This document shows positions 11,900-21,763 of a stretch of 36,269 bases of DNA, piece by piece; the first letter of the stretch is position 1; every line of letters begins with the position of its first letter. The notes under the pieces are model-generated. The model was not told the DNA's origin. It worked only from the letters and a program-made list of their open reading frames with translations, and ran no database searches. Source of the DNA: Paramarasmius palmivorus (lineage: Eukaryota > Basidiomycota > Agaricomycetes > Agaricales > Marasmiaceae); NCBI GenBank assembly GCA_037176845.1, contig JAYKXP010000286.1:1-36269 (forward strand), written 5' to 3'. A program made the translations under genes and the position numbers.

Positions 11900-12472
11900 A
11901 GAATATTCCAATATTCCCCTCGAATTTCTTTATACGCTCTCGGTTTCGTTTTATACAGATAACCCCCGAAAATGCACAAAAAAAATCATATAAAGGACTA
12001 AAAATTCGTTACCCGGACATGGCTTGTAAATGCTGAGGGTGCTTGTATCAGTAGCATTTATCTTCCAGCGTCGTATTCTTTCTTTACAGTGGCGGCAATT
12101 TCAACTCTGGATATCACTATAACTATATGCGCAATGACATGAGTATTTGAATCGCAAGGTAGTCATGTACCAGACTTTGTCTAACATGCAAGCCCTAGCC
12201 TTGTAACAAAGGAAAATAGACAAGTGAATACTTCAAGCTGGAGTGTACATAGACTCTGCAAACGAGTCGACGGTCAGCGACTTGTTGCGGAATGCGCCGA
12301 ATTCCCGTGGATATAAAAGGTCAGCAAGGGCTGGCGCCTATCTTATTCTTCAACCATAACCACCACCACCCTAGCAGTGAGCACTTCCATTCTCTCTCCA
12401 CAAAGTCTTACTTTCTGAATCCTTCAAAAATGGTCAAGCCGACCATATCTCAGACTCACAGATACCTCAAGG
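11900..12472 (+). promoter_or_regulatory. Intergenic region with TATA box of the next gene
   Basis: The first 400 bases hold the 3' end of the secreted-protein gene and no frame of note. A clear TATA box (GGATATAAAAGG, core 12312-12318) precedes the next gene. An ATG at 12430 has a strong context (CAAAAATGG) but opens a 32-codon frame that overlaps the likely coding start at 12473 in another frame. Confidence 0.45.
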
Positions 12473-13274
12473 ATGTATTTGGACGCCGCAATCAAGAACT
12501 TGGAGAAGATCGCAGAGAGCCTTCTTAAGGTAGAGCATGTAAGGAAGGAAACTATGTTTGAGGTGCTCAGTGAGTATCTATTCCTTTGTACGCGACATTG
12601 CACCAGTTTTTAACACGTAGTGTAGAGACAATTAGGAGCCCAAACTTTGCTAGACTCGTGTCGCGTGCGGATCTGGGTAATCCGATCGACTAGTTCATAG
12701 GCGTTGAAAACGGCTAACTCACTCGTCAGCACAAGACACACCTCGAAAATATTCCGCGAGGCTTGATGCGAATGCTCAGGCGAATACAACCATCAAATTC
12801 AAATCTAGTGCCACTCCGACCGTAATACCCAAGCCAGCTTCGTTTATTGAAACCTCGTCTTCCACTTCCGCCGAATTGTCACTTGCCGAAATGGTGTCGT
12901 TGGCTGCTCAGTCTTCTGGAGCTATTTTTGAAGCTGTAGACTACTGCGAGTACGTGTATGCGTTGGACTGTATGCTGTCACGTTTCTAATCGGCGTGTTT
13001 TAGAGATGGCGCCTTTCGAGGCTCCGAAACTGTTCACGAGCCCGAGCTGTCGATGGCGTATCTGGATCAAGTCGACGTGGCCCTAAACCATTTCTTCGAG
13101 ATACAGCAATCGTTGGAAGCACAATTGCATGTCATGCAGAACACCTCCGACAGGGACCAGGAATCCAGGGCCATGGCACATCTTTTGGAAGAGGCGACTA
13201 AGAGCTTGATGACTGCTGCCATCGCGATCGCCACTGAAGCTGCCACTGGAAAGCTTGAACCTATTGATATTTGA
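12473..13274 (+). CDS. Uncharacterised small helical protein (about 212 aa)
   Basis: The model has four exons: 12473-12569, 12626-12676, 12730-12949 and 13004-13274. The introns are 53-56 nt with good GT-AG ends (branch GCTAACTC before exon 3). Phases agree throughout and total 213 codons with the stop. Exon 1 reads as an amphipathic helix (LDAAIKNLEKIAESLLKVEH). Exon 3 is Ser/Thr/Pro rich, then turns helical (ELSLAEMVSLAAQSSGAIFE). Exon 4 is a long helix (HFFEIQQSLEAQLHVMQNTS and onward), probably coiled coil. There is no signal peptide or membrane segment, and no family is recognised. The start is uncertain: the better-placed ATG at 12430 would join this frame only if one T of the TTT at 12478-12480 were absent, so either ATG 12473 is used or the 5' end carries a frameshift. 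Confidence 0.6.
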
Positions 13275-13432
13275 CTGCATTCGTTTTCTAATTTCCAGTG
13301 ACTCGTGTTCCCTAACCTAATGTTTGTATTCAGTATGCCCTTAGATAAAAAGCTCGTGTGTTGTAATTGTACTACAAATCTGTAAAGGTCAATTTGCCCC
13401 CTTAACCCAGTGAAAACAGGATGATCCATGGT

Positions 13433-15559
13433 TTAGAGGCAGGAGGAAAGGTCGCCGACAACCCCCGGCTGGTCACTGAAAGTCCAAGATTCGTCCAAGC
13501 CGGACACATGAATCACTGTCTGTCTCCTGTTGGATGAAATAAGACTCGATTTACGATGGCCATTGTACCCAAAGATCCTACCTCGTTCTTCGGCCATCTC
13601 TTCAAATCGGTTTCCTGTCCCAAAAACCTCGAGCTCCGCTAATTTCAGATAACGTGCGAATTCGGCAGTAGCAGGGTCAAAGCCCTGGGCAACTTGCCAA
13701 TTTTGTAGGATGGCGTAGATAGAAGGGGACCATGAGCACAGATAGACGTGGACCGCAGACGACGAGCTCAACTCGGGAACATCCCATTCCTCGAGTTCAT
13801 CCGCTGTCATTTCTGATTCACCTGTCTCGCTCAAGGACCAAAAATAGGGCCGTGTATATCCATCCTTCCATGAGGTCATTTCGAAAGCGGTCTTGATAGT
13901 CAACGGGCAGAGAAAGAGGTAGATTGGTGGAGGTACATCGTTATCGCAAAGCTTGAAAAAGCATGCAAGGCCATTGTACTCGCCGGTGCGTTGAGTCGAA
14001 TGCAGGGACAATAATCCTGGCACAATAACTACCGTCGAAGGAGAGACATGGTGAACCCTTGCTGTACGCATAGAGTGAGCAGCACACACCAAAATAACTC
14101 AGATCATCACGATTCTCGCAGCGCGGAAACTGCGATAGCCAACTCTTACCGAGTTCGTGTCCAGGATCAAAGCGAGCCCAGACTTGGACGTGGTGTGCAC
14201 CAGAGGTAGTTAATGTAAACCTAGCGGAAGAATTAGTACTAGCCTCCAAGTGCAACATCACTAAAGAGCTGACCTTAGCATTCCATCACCAAGTGCAGTT
14301 CTTTCGTTGAGCCCAGAAGTCACCCAGTTCCGACCCCAGTCCCATCGCCACGACAAACCTGCCACTTGCGGCCATCTTGCGACAGCATCTAATTTGGTTG
14401 AATATATAGTGTCAAAACGCAGCCCGTGTACAGCATCGGCCAGCTTTTGGTACGATACATCTGGAAAGAATGACCCGAGAACACGCTGTTCTCGCTCCAT
14501 ATCCTTGATCGTAAAGTTATCCGAGGGCGTTCGAAGTATGTGAGTCACTTTGAGACCGGATCGCTGCCAGTAAGCTGACTCTATGAGCCAACGGTGCAAG
14601 GATTTACACTCGAGTTGTAGGAAAAAGTTGAAGATCACGTCGTCATCGAGCATATCCACCGTCAAAGGGACGGTGACAGAAGTAGTATCGCCGTTTTTGC
14701 CCGCACCATACAATGGAATAGGGGGCCCATCAGGTCCATTGCAGAGGAGGCCTGTATTTGTAGCCACCCATATGTTACTCCCAGTTTTACAATTCACTTG
14801 GTCCTGCAAAACGTAAGCAGCAGAATCAATCAGCGAACCTCACCCTGACCTTTAGCAAATTGACATAGATATTTTTCCAAAAGGAATGCTCATAGAAATG
14901 TGCCAAAGGTATTAGGTCTGCAAAACGTTTGTCCCGTAGTTGGTATGGTGCAGCAAAAGAACACTCACCATGATGAAAGATCAACATCGGGATATTCGAA
15001 CGATTTATGCCATAGAGTTGCCATGATTCTGTATTCCTGTCCGCTGTTTAGCAACGTTATGCTATTCCTCGGTACGTAGATAAGAACCTAGTGCGCGACC
15101 ATTCCTGAAAGTCTTCTTCCCAAACACGACGGGCATCTCCGCCTTCGTATACGAGCGCAGTAAACTTGTGTTGCTGACCAATCACATCGATGCTATATGT
15201 CTTTCTCCGGGTTCTGTCCCGTACAAGAAATGCACCGTTGTTCCACTTTAGCTGGGTAATGTCCATAGAATGGATTTCCTTCAGTGCGATGACGTGCCCA
15301 CGTTTAACATATTCAAACTGTGGTCTCTATTGAGCCTACCATGACCAGAACCTCGTTGGCCAATCAAGCTCACCTCATCATACTCCGTCCGCTTTGCAGC
15401 GGTCTGGCCAAGGAGTTGAATAGTGCCAACATTGAGTTGGTCTCTATGAACGACGTTGAATGAAGGCTCGCCCTTGATAGTGAAGTGCGATGAGTTCTCG
15501 AAACTCATGTCTGATGAGGCTGGGAAAATGATGGCACAAGATGAAGCCGAGTTCATCAT
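13433..15559 (-). CDS. Agaricomycete lineage-type protein of unknown function (about 550-600 aa)
   Basis: The clear 5' exons are 15559-15374, 15317-15088, 15036-14969 and 14917-14850, plus one starting at 14803; all phases agree. The N-terminus reads SFENSSHFTIKGEPSFNVVH, then a TIQLL segment and RTEYDE-FEYVKRGHVIALKE. Next come SIDVIGQQHKFTALVYEGGD, YGINRSNIPMLIFHH and LIPLAHFYEHSFWKNIYVNL. The C-terminal part has PPPIYLFLCP, RPYFWSLSETGESEM and QGFDPATAEFARYL. I recall this order of motifs from a large expanded family in mushroom genomes whose function is not known; the N-terminal segment resembles those placed before NACHT-type domains, but no P-loop is visible here. The 3' half is uncertain. 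After MLR (14274) the frame stops, and continuation requires a 35-nt intron to 14238 or a frameshift; another junction lies near 14060-14015. The gene may be intact with odd introns or recently broken. The stop is at 13433. Confidence 0.6.
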
Positions 15560-16046
15560 AGACTGAATGTAGGCTGCTTTATAGCTGCAGCCAACTGATT
15601 AGCGCGCCACCGTAACGCTCGTGAAGGCTGATTCGGACAGAGTCTTGAGAAACGTTTTCAGTAAATGCTGTGCGGTACATGGAACTAGATACGCACGACG
15701 GTGAACGAATGGAGAATCTTGCTTAATCGTGATTATCAGTACAGTGTGCCACCTGCCAGTGAATCACCTTCCAGGTCGCGTTGAGCAGCGAGTACGCTCA
15801 TGTTGACGAAGGCGGTGAATGGCCCATACGAGCCGGACTCCGAACGCACGCATGTCTTCGTCATCAGGATCACCGAATGATTTTATTGACTCGATAGAAA
15901 TTGCGCGTAGCCGTCAACAGAAGGTTAGCCCCTTTTTCGACCTTTGTCAAGGATCTACCTGGATAGACAAAGGCTAGGCCTGGTTTTGACTCGGTTGATT
16001 CTTCAATATGTATACACACAACTATCCTCTCAATAATCGAAACAAG
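15560..16046. promoter_or_regulatory. Intergenic region between two minus-strand genes
   Basis: This 487-base gap holds the promoter of the unknown gene starting at 15559 and the 3' end of the FRG1-like gene. I see no TATA box, repeat or RNA gene in it. Confidence 0.3.
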
Positions 16047-17114
16047 TCAACAGAATCGATCACTGGGAGAGTGTATTGAGCACAGACACAAGAAGGGAAT
16101 CTGGGCATAACATACCTCTTCAGTTTACTGCGTCTGTCCAACAAAGCTTCTGCCAGCCTCCCCTCTTTCTTTGCACGTTTTAGCTGGTCAAGCATCATGT
16201 CAGCACCAGAGTATAATAGAAAACAGTAGCACATACCTCCTTCTTGTCTTCAGCAGAGGTTATACTTCTCCCCGCTCCCCAAGCTTGATAAAGCTTGTTC
16301 GTCCCGGTCTCGTCAATCTTCGTCACTCCTTCCATACCGCTATCCTTCAAGCTGCTCTTCTTCTTTTCCTCGTTCGCTTCCTTCTTGTATTTATACTGGA
16401 CCTTGACCCAGAATCTCTCATTAAAACCGACTTCCTCGCTGTCTCCGCGAAGCTGTATGGAACCTCCGGCTACCTCGTCTATCCCAAGATACTTCTCGTA
16501 GATATTTTGAAAGGCCACCATTCCATCTGGTAGAATGACAGGCGTCCACTCTTCCTGTGGCCCTCGTGCATCTCTGTCGGAAGAAACGATTCCATGGGCA
16601 TCACAAGACAGGAATTTGCCTTCACCAGTACCAGAACGTATATTTATTGTAGGTGAGCCTGCTACTCGTGTTGTTACCCATACCTAAAAGTTCCAATCAA
16701 TACAGGCTTCCCACCGAGAAGACTATGTGTGCGACATACCTGTGCAACATCCGTCGGCGTTCTATCCAACAGCCCCGTTCCCTGTCCTTCACCTTGTTCA
16801 TCGTCGTCTTCACCCTTATCCTTATCCAACGAAGCAATCACGACCCTATTCGTCGTCGAATTAAAGTTGATACTGATCCAGCTTGGGTCAGACGGATGTA
16901 TAATCCACGTCGGACCACGGATTTCTTCTGGTGTTTCGGGTAAAACCCATGATTCTGGGTCGGTAGTGTCTTCTTTGCCTTTGCCTTTGCGTTTACTGGA
17001 TATTGGACCAATCTCTTCGCCGTCTTCATGGTCGCGTTTTCGCTTTTTGCTCTTGTGCGAAGATTTGTCGCCTTTGAATTTTAGTTTGGAGGAACGAGGT
17101 TTGGTGTCGGACAT
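16047..17114 (-). CDS. FRG1: FRG1-like nuclear protein (301 aa)
   Basis: The four exons are 17114-16740, 16683-16237, 16183-16116 and 16062-16047, giving 302 codons including the stop. The N-terminus is a Lys-rich nuclear-targeting stretch (KLKFKGDKSSHKSKKRKRDH), then acidic and basic segments. The conserved FRG1 fold follows: WVLPETPEEIRGPTWI, DVAQVWVTTRVAGSPTINIR, GEGKFLSCDAHGIVSSD, WTPVILPDGMVAFQNIYEKY and ERFWVKVQYKYKKEA. The C-terminus, EALLDRRSKLKSDRFC, is the family's typical ending, and its last 16 nt sit alone in exon 4. FRG1 is an actin- and RNA-associated nuclear protein linked to pre-mRNA splicing in animals; the fungal role is less known. Length is close to the family norm (human 258 aa plus a longer N-terminus here). 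There are no broken frames. Confidence 0.9.
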
Positions 17115-17575
17115 GGCGGTGACGGAGGAAGTGATGTTTAGTTTCTCACGTTGGCCCAGTGGTACTGAGCTCGGTTTATATTATTTAACTATTTTCTGAA
17201 CTCGCAGATGTGTATGCAAGACTAGGTTGGAGCAGGTGTAAAGTGCTTGTATCAGTATGCCCGAGCCCTATCAATAGTAATAGAGCAGTCACCTTATCCG
17301 TATAAGAAACGACACAGCGCGAATGGACACATACAAGACATGACGGCCATGACTTTGGCGACCAACAAACACCAAGAGCTCAAACAAGACTTTGTGGATC
17401 TCCATCGATTCAGTCAACTAATATTCAACCAACAAACATCACTAAAGCATCGAAATTAAGGAGAGTACGATTGATGATGGTGGATGGTGGTGGCACATTG
17501 TACGTATGATGTAAGTCTTCTTAAAAGAACAGGAAGAGAGAAAGCAGTCGTGAATTGTGTGAAGGTAGTGTATGT
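17115..17575. promoter_or_regulatory. Intergenic region, FRG1-like promoter and Ran 3' end
   Basis: This 461-base gap lies between two minus-strand genes. No TATA box is obvious upstream of 17114, and nothing else is recognisable. Confidence 0.3.
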
Positions 17576-18664
17576 TTACAGATCGTCGTCCTCTTCGGGC
17601 AGAGGAACAGCCTCGGCCTAGATGCGTGACTCATCAGCAACGAGACGGCGAGGACATAAAGAAGGATACAAACCTGTGCCAACTCCCGGTTGTACTGCTC
17701 CATGAGAGCAGCGTCGACGGCAACTTCGGCAGGGGCGAGAGCAGGCGCGGCGACAAATTCTAAGGTTGGGTTTCTGGGTCGATGACGCGCATCAGTACCA
17801 CTTTTATGATAGACGACAGGAAACCTGCAACGCACCCAACCAACTTCCTCGCAAGCCACAAGAAGGGCTTCTCAAAGTTATAGTTTGACTTGGCCGATAT
17901 CTCAAAGTACTGGAGGTTCTTCTTTCTGTGGAAAGTGACAGCTCCAGTTTTTACTTTTCGTTCCTGTCATCGCCAAGATCTTAGCCTCGCCACATCGCAG
18001 GTATACAAAATATGAACGCACCTTGACATCGACCTTGTTTCCGCAAAGCACGATAGGAATGTTCTCGCACACCCTTTCCAAATCCCGATGCCAGTTAGGG
18101 ACGTTCTTATATGTGATACGAGATGTGACGTCAAACATAATGATACCGCATTGGCCTTGGATGTAGTATCCGTCACGGAGACCACCGAATTTCTATATAG
18201 AGCAAAAGCAGGTTGTCGATTAGGACATTGGTTTTTTTTTCAAGGCACAAAGACAAAACGCACTTCTTGGCCAGCGGTATCCCACACGTTGAAGCAGATG
18301 GTACCAAAGTTGGTTGAGAAGGATAGAGGGTGAACTTCGACACCGAGAGTGGCAATATATTTCTTTTCGAATTCACCAGTAAGGTGGCGCTGCACAAGAA
18401 AGAGACGATCAGCCTGAATCCTTGTCGCACGAATGCAAATGAAGTTGCTCACCTTGACGAAAGTGGTCTTTCCGGTACCACCGTCACCAACTAGACACGA
18501 AATGAGGGTCGTTTTCAAAGAGAGAATGCGATATCGATCAAGAGGTTGAGAATGAAAAAGTCGAGTTGAAAATCGCGTCAGCTCGAACATTTTTCGAGCG
18601 AATTGAACGTACCAAGAACGAGCTTGAAAGTAGGGATGGTTTGTTGAGCTTGACCCTCAGACAT
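17576..18664 (-). CDS. GSP1: GTP-binding nuclear protein Ran (218 aa)
   Basis: The seven exons are 18664-18613, 18490-18453, 18389-18264, 18192-18022, 17963-17836, 17773-17674 and 17617-17576. The total is exactly 219 codons with the stop, the normal length of Ran. Ran is the small GTPase that sets the direction of karyopherin transport through nuclear pores and also guides spindle assembly. Visible motifs are the P-loop GDGGTGKT (residues 19-26), switch I with [13 protein letters not shown]3 DTAGQE (67-72) with the catalytic Gln at 71, NKVD (124-127) and SAK (152-154). The Ran-specific acidic tail ends PLPEEDDDL. There is no C-terminal Cys, as expected for Ran against other Ras-like GTPases. 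Every frame is clean and all introns are GT-AG. Confidence 0.98.
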
Positions 18665-18959
18665 GGCGAGCTTGGACGACAAGTTGGTTGGAAGAGAAGA
18701 AAAAGTTGAAAGGCCTTCTGCGATGGATGGATTATTAGATAAGTTGATCCAAACTCAGTCACGCGCTTTGACGTAAAATTTTCCCTGCGGCTCCGGGAGC
18801 CTGCCTTTGACCTTGAACTTGTTCTTTCTTTCATATGCGAAGAGATTCTTTCTAGCATACACGTTGCAAATGATCATACGTTCATTGTGTGCTTCTAGGA
18901 TAAACACATATTTCACTTGAATCACTTCACACGAGCTCAAACAACCACCATGAATCTGT

Positions 18960-20352
18960 TCCAGGCCCAAGAGGTATAGAATTCACCCCATATTCCCTTT
19001 TCATTCCTTTGTCCTCAGGCATCTGGAGTGCTCTGAATTGGATTGTAGGCCAAGAGACCCCAAACAATAACCCTACAAGGTCGAAATGAACCTCAATCAA
19101 CGTGTCTACCTCGTCCTTGTCGTCCTTCGCTAAAAGGCACAAGTCACAAACAGCCTGTTCGTAGCCGCTCCATTCACGGCTGGCCTCTTTGTGACCATGC
19201 TGTAATCGATTCCTCCAGAATGACAAAGTTTGTCGTCGTTTGTAATGAAAGAACTCGGTGTTCAAGTTGGTGCCATTGTCAAGGTCACGGTAGAGAACGA
19301 AGATGACGCTATCTGAATATCCTTTGTAGTAACTGGATGCGTAAGGAATCGTACCAAAGGCCTCGCCTTCGGGCATGGCCAAGCCGATGGTCTTCCAGGT
19401 CATGAATCTGCCCGTAACTGCTTTGAATAAGAGACAGCCTTTGAGACCTAAACCTGGCTGTCTAATAAGAGAATCTTATCGATATCCTGAAATTTGAACA
19501 TACCGATTCCCTCTCACCCGTCGTTTCCACCGTTAGAACTTGAAAGATCTTTTTGGTACTCCAAATATTCGTCACCTGGGAGTCAATGACGAGACCTCTG
19601 TTGAAATATCTGGGTCTCACAGCGCGGTGGAGATACGGCTCTTTAGACACCTTCCACGCCTGTTGTGTCAAAAGAAGGGACGGAATATGGGCGGTGAGCC
19701 TCTTGAGGACATCTCCAGCTCGTTTTGAAACAGTGGTTGAAAATTGGCTGTGAAACTAGACCGCTTTGCGCATCGAGGGTTTCCTATACACCCTCCAAAA
19801 ATGAGGATATACTTCTTACTTGTCCGACGGTGTTCAAATAGCGCGATATTCCAGATCACTGATCTGGTGAAATTTGAGTTGAAAACCTGCAGGATGAGGC
19901 ATACAAAACCAAACCTACATACAGTCCCGCGTTTTACTAGGTATACCGAGGCAGCGTTAACGTGCATCTTCGTCTGCCACGAGTACGTATAACTTCTTCT
20001 CCTCGTGGTCCGAGTCAACGACCATCGGAAATCCAAAATCCCACATGATGGGAAAACGACTAGTTGTAGGATCCCGCAACCTCTGCGACCTTGAGAGCAG
20101 ATGTTTGGTTCTGTGGAGACGAAGATGCGCGCTAGGCGCATGCTATATGACTACGGTGTCGACCCAATCCAGACTGTGACTGCGAGACAGCCTGGAACGT
20201 TTTACGGCGTTATGCAGGAGGATACTCTTGTCGGTGCTCTGGGGATTTGGGCGCTTGCGAAGGCGATGCATTTGAGGAATCATGCCCGCGTATTCGGATG
20301 CAAAGGTGATCAACGAACTGTCCCGGTCAGTATCGGCTGCGCCAGTGCTCAT
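18960..20352 (-). pseudogene. Decayed kelch-like paralog (minus strand)
   Basis: Read on the minus strand, fragments align in order with the intact gene at 21764-23308. MVVDSDHEEKKLYVLVADED (20022-19963) matches IDHDDEKIYTLVSSDES there. YILIFGGCIGNPR matches FLLIVGGWIGDSPR. LNTEFFHYKRR matches SKYEFFEYPLP. CLLAKDDKDEVDTLIEVHFD (near 19135-19075) matches YVLAKDDGDRLDTIFEVTFD. Stops and frame changes separate the pieces, for example directly after the first one, so no full product is possible. The copy faces away from the ribosomal protein gene and may overlap its promoter region. The 5' limit is approximate: the frame starting at 20352 (MSTGAADTDRDSSLITFASE) is only a possible N-terminus. Confidence 0.65.
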
Positions 20353-20676
20353 ACCGCGACCATGAAGGCTGGCTGCGGCTTCGGATTCTTAGAGGCATTT
20401 CGTCGCAAGATCTGGTCTCAAAATCTGGCCACCGTAATAGAATCCTGGCTGTCCTTTTTCGAGGTGATAAAACAGCGAGAAATGAGATTAAAGACTTGCG
20501 AGCAAGGTGCTAGTCTGAGAAGGTTTGAGAGCGGCGTAAAGTTGATGACATAACGCGGCAAGAGAACTTTGGATCAATTCCCACGATTCAACGACACCGA
20601 CAAGACAAGGCCTCGCAGGACAACGCCAACGCCGGGCATCCTCAAGACACCAATTCACACCAAAAAGGCCTCAGAA
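20353..20676 (+). promoter_or_regulatory. Promoter region of the L26 gene
   Basis: A 324-base gap lies between the decayed kelch copy and the ATG of L26. It carries pyrimidine-poor, CA-rich sequence shortly before the ATG (ACACCAAAAAGGCCTCAGAA) and no TATA box, which is usual for ribosomal protein genes. Confidence 0.35.
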
Positions 20677-21296
20677 ATGAAGTATTCTGCTGGTAAGTAT
20701 TAGATTCTCAGTTTGAAGGAAGTTTTGCTGGACGGATTCGTTGGATTGGGTCGCTGGGGGTTGGATGTAGCCAGAACGCTAACATTTTGATTCGCAGATG
20801 TTTCCTCTTCACGGCGCAAGGCCCGTAAGGCCCACTTCTCCGCTCCTTCCTCCATCCGCAGAAAGATCATGTCCAGCGCATTGTCCAAGGATTTGCGGGC
20901 AAAATACAACGTATGGTCCAACCGATATCAAGCATGGAACCCATGTCTAAAATTCTCATGTTTTGCAGACCCGTTCTCTCCCCATCCGAAAAGACGACCA
21001 AGTCCGTATTGTTCGTGGAAAGTACAAGGGCCGTGAAGGAAAGGTTACCCAAGTCTACCGAAAGAAATGGGTTATCCACGTCGACAGGGTAGCAAGGGAC
21101 AAGTCAAACGGTGCTTCCTCTCAAATCGGCATTCACCCCTCCAACGTTGTCATCACCACCATCAAGCTCGACAAGGACAGGAGAGCTATTTTGGACAGGA
21201 AGAACAGGTCGAAGGAGGCTGCTGATGTTGAGATGGTTGATGTAGGTTTTCAGCGATATATCTCTATCATACGAGCTAACAAGTTTTCCATAGTAA
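20677..21296 (+). CDS. RPL26: 60S ribosomal protein L26 (uL24), 134 aa
   Basis: The exons are 20677-20692, 20798-20910, 20969-21241 and the stop codon alone at 21294-21296. The protein starts [20 protein letters not shown]. It contains the KOW motif ([20 protein letters not shown]) and the L26 block [20 protein letters not shown], and ends ADVEMVD. It is a large-subunit ribosomal protein near the polypeptide exit tunnel. The first coding exon is only 16 nt, and the first intron (105 nt) is the longest, a common pattern in fungal ribosomal protein genes. The last intron (21242-21293) ends in TAG directly followed by the TAA stop, so the final exon adds no amino acid; if the intron were retained the frame would read on for about 50 codons. 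Frames are clean. Confidence 0.97.
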
Positions 21297-21763
21297 ATGC
21301 ACCATGTATAGACGTATGCTACGCCTATGACACATGTATCTCCTATGTCTCTACATTTTTTCTGATCAGAGGTCTACATGTGCATGTGTGCTGAGAATAC
21401 ATTACACCACGGTGGAACCGTCATCTGAATGGTCTAAGGCGATGTCGTGCTTGAATTGTTGTATGGTACTTAACTTCTTTGGATGCTCATCGTAATCCAG
21501 GTCTCGACGGGGCAGAAATGACTGCGTGGAAAGCGGCGTGAGTATGAATGACACGCTTTTCCTATGTTGGACCGTTTTAGGTAACTAGATTTAAACTCAA
21601 TTTCCATGAGGGTTGTTGAACCCTGAACCCTTCTTTACTAATTCATTCACAACTTGACCCCGATTCTCAACGTATCACTCAGCTCTTGAGAAAGACTCGG
21701 ACGGTGAGTCGTTCAGCTTTCCCCAAGTTCGACTTGTGTAACGAACTGTTTCATTATCAGGCT
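21297..21763 (+). promoter_or_regulatory. L26 3' region, kelch-gene promoter and 5'-UTR intron
   Basis: This segment contains the L26 trailer and the promoter of the next gene. A GTGAGT donor at 21701 and a TTATCAG acceptor ending at 21760 define a likely 60-nt intron in the 5' leader, ending three bases before the ATG at 21764. Without splicing, an upstream ATG at 21686 would run in frame into the coding sequence. Confidence 0.5.

Noticed and set aside
13433..14092. Independent 219-aa gene starting at 14092
   Set aside because: Its apparent start is not an ATG and its second half carries the C-terminal motifs of the family whose N-terminus lies upstream, so it is a 3' exon.
16674..16739. 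Read-through end CRTHSLLGGKPVLIGTFRYG of the first FRG1-like exon
   Set aside because: This is the translated intron; splicing from GTATGT at 16739 to 16683 restores VWVTTRVAGSPTINIR, which is the conserved family sequence.
12030..17256. Identical 15-mer GTGCTTGTATCAGTA near 12039 and 17241
   Set aside because: One such match is expected by chance in a window of this size, and the flanks do not match.
20101..20553. 150-codon plus-strand open frame upstream of L26
   Set aside because: It lies antisense to the 5' part of the decayed minus-strand kelch copy, has no recognised domain and no splice partner; likely a shadow.
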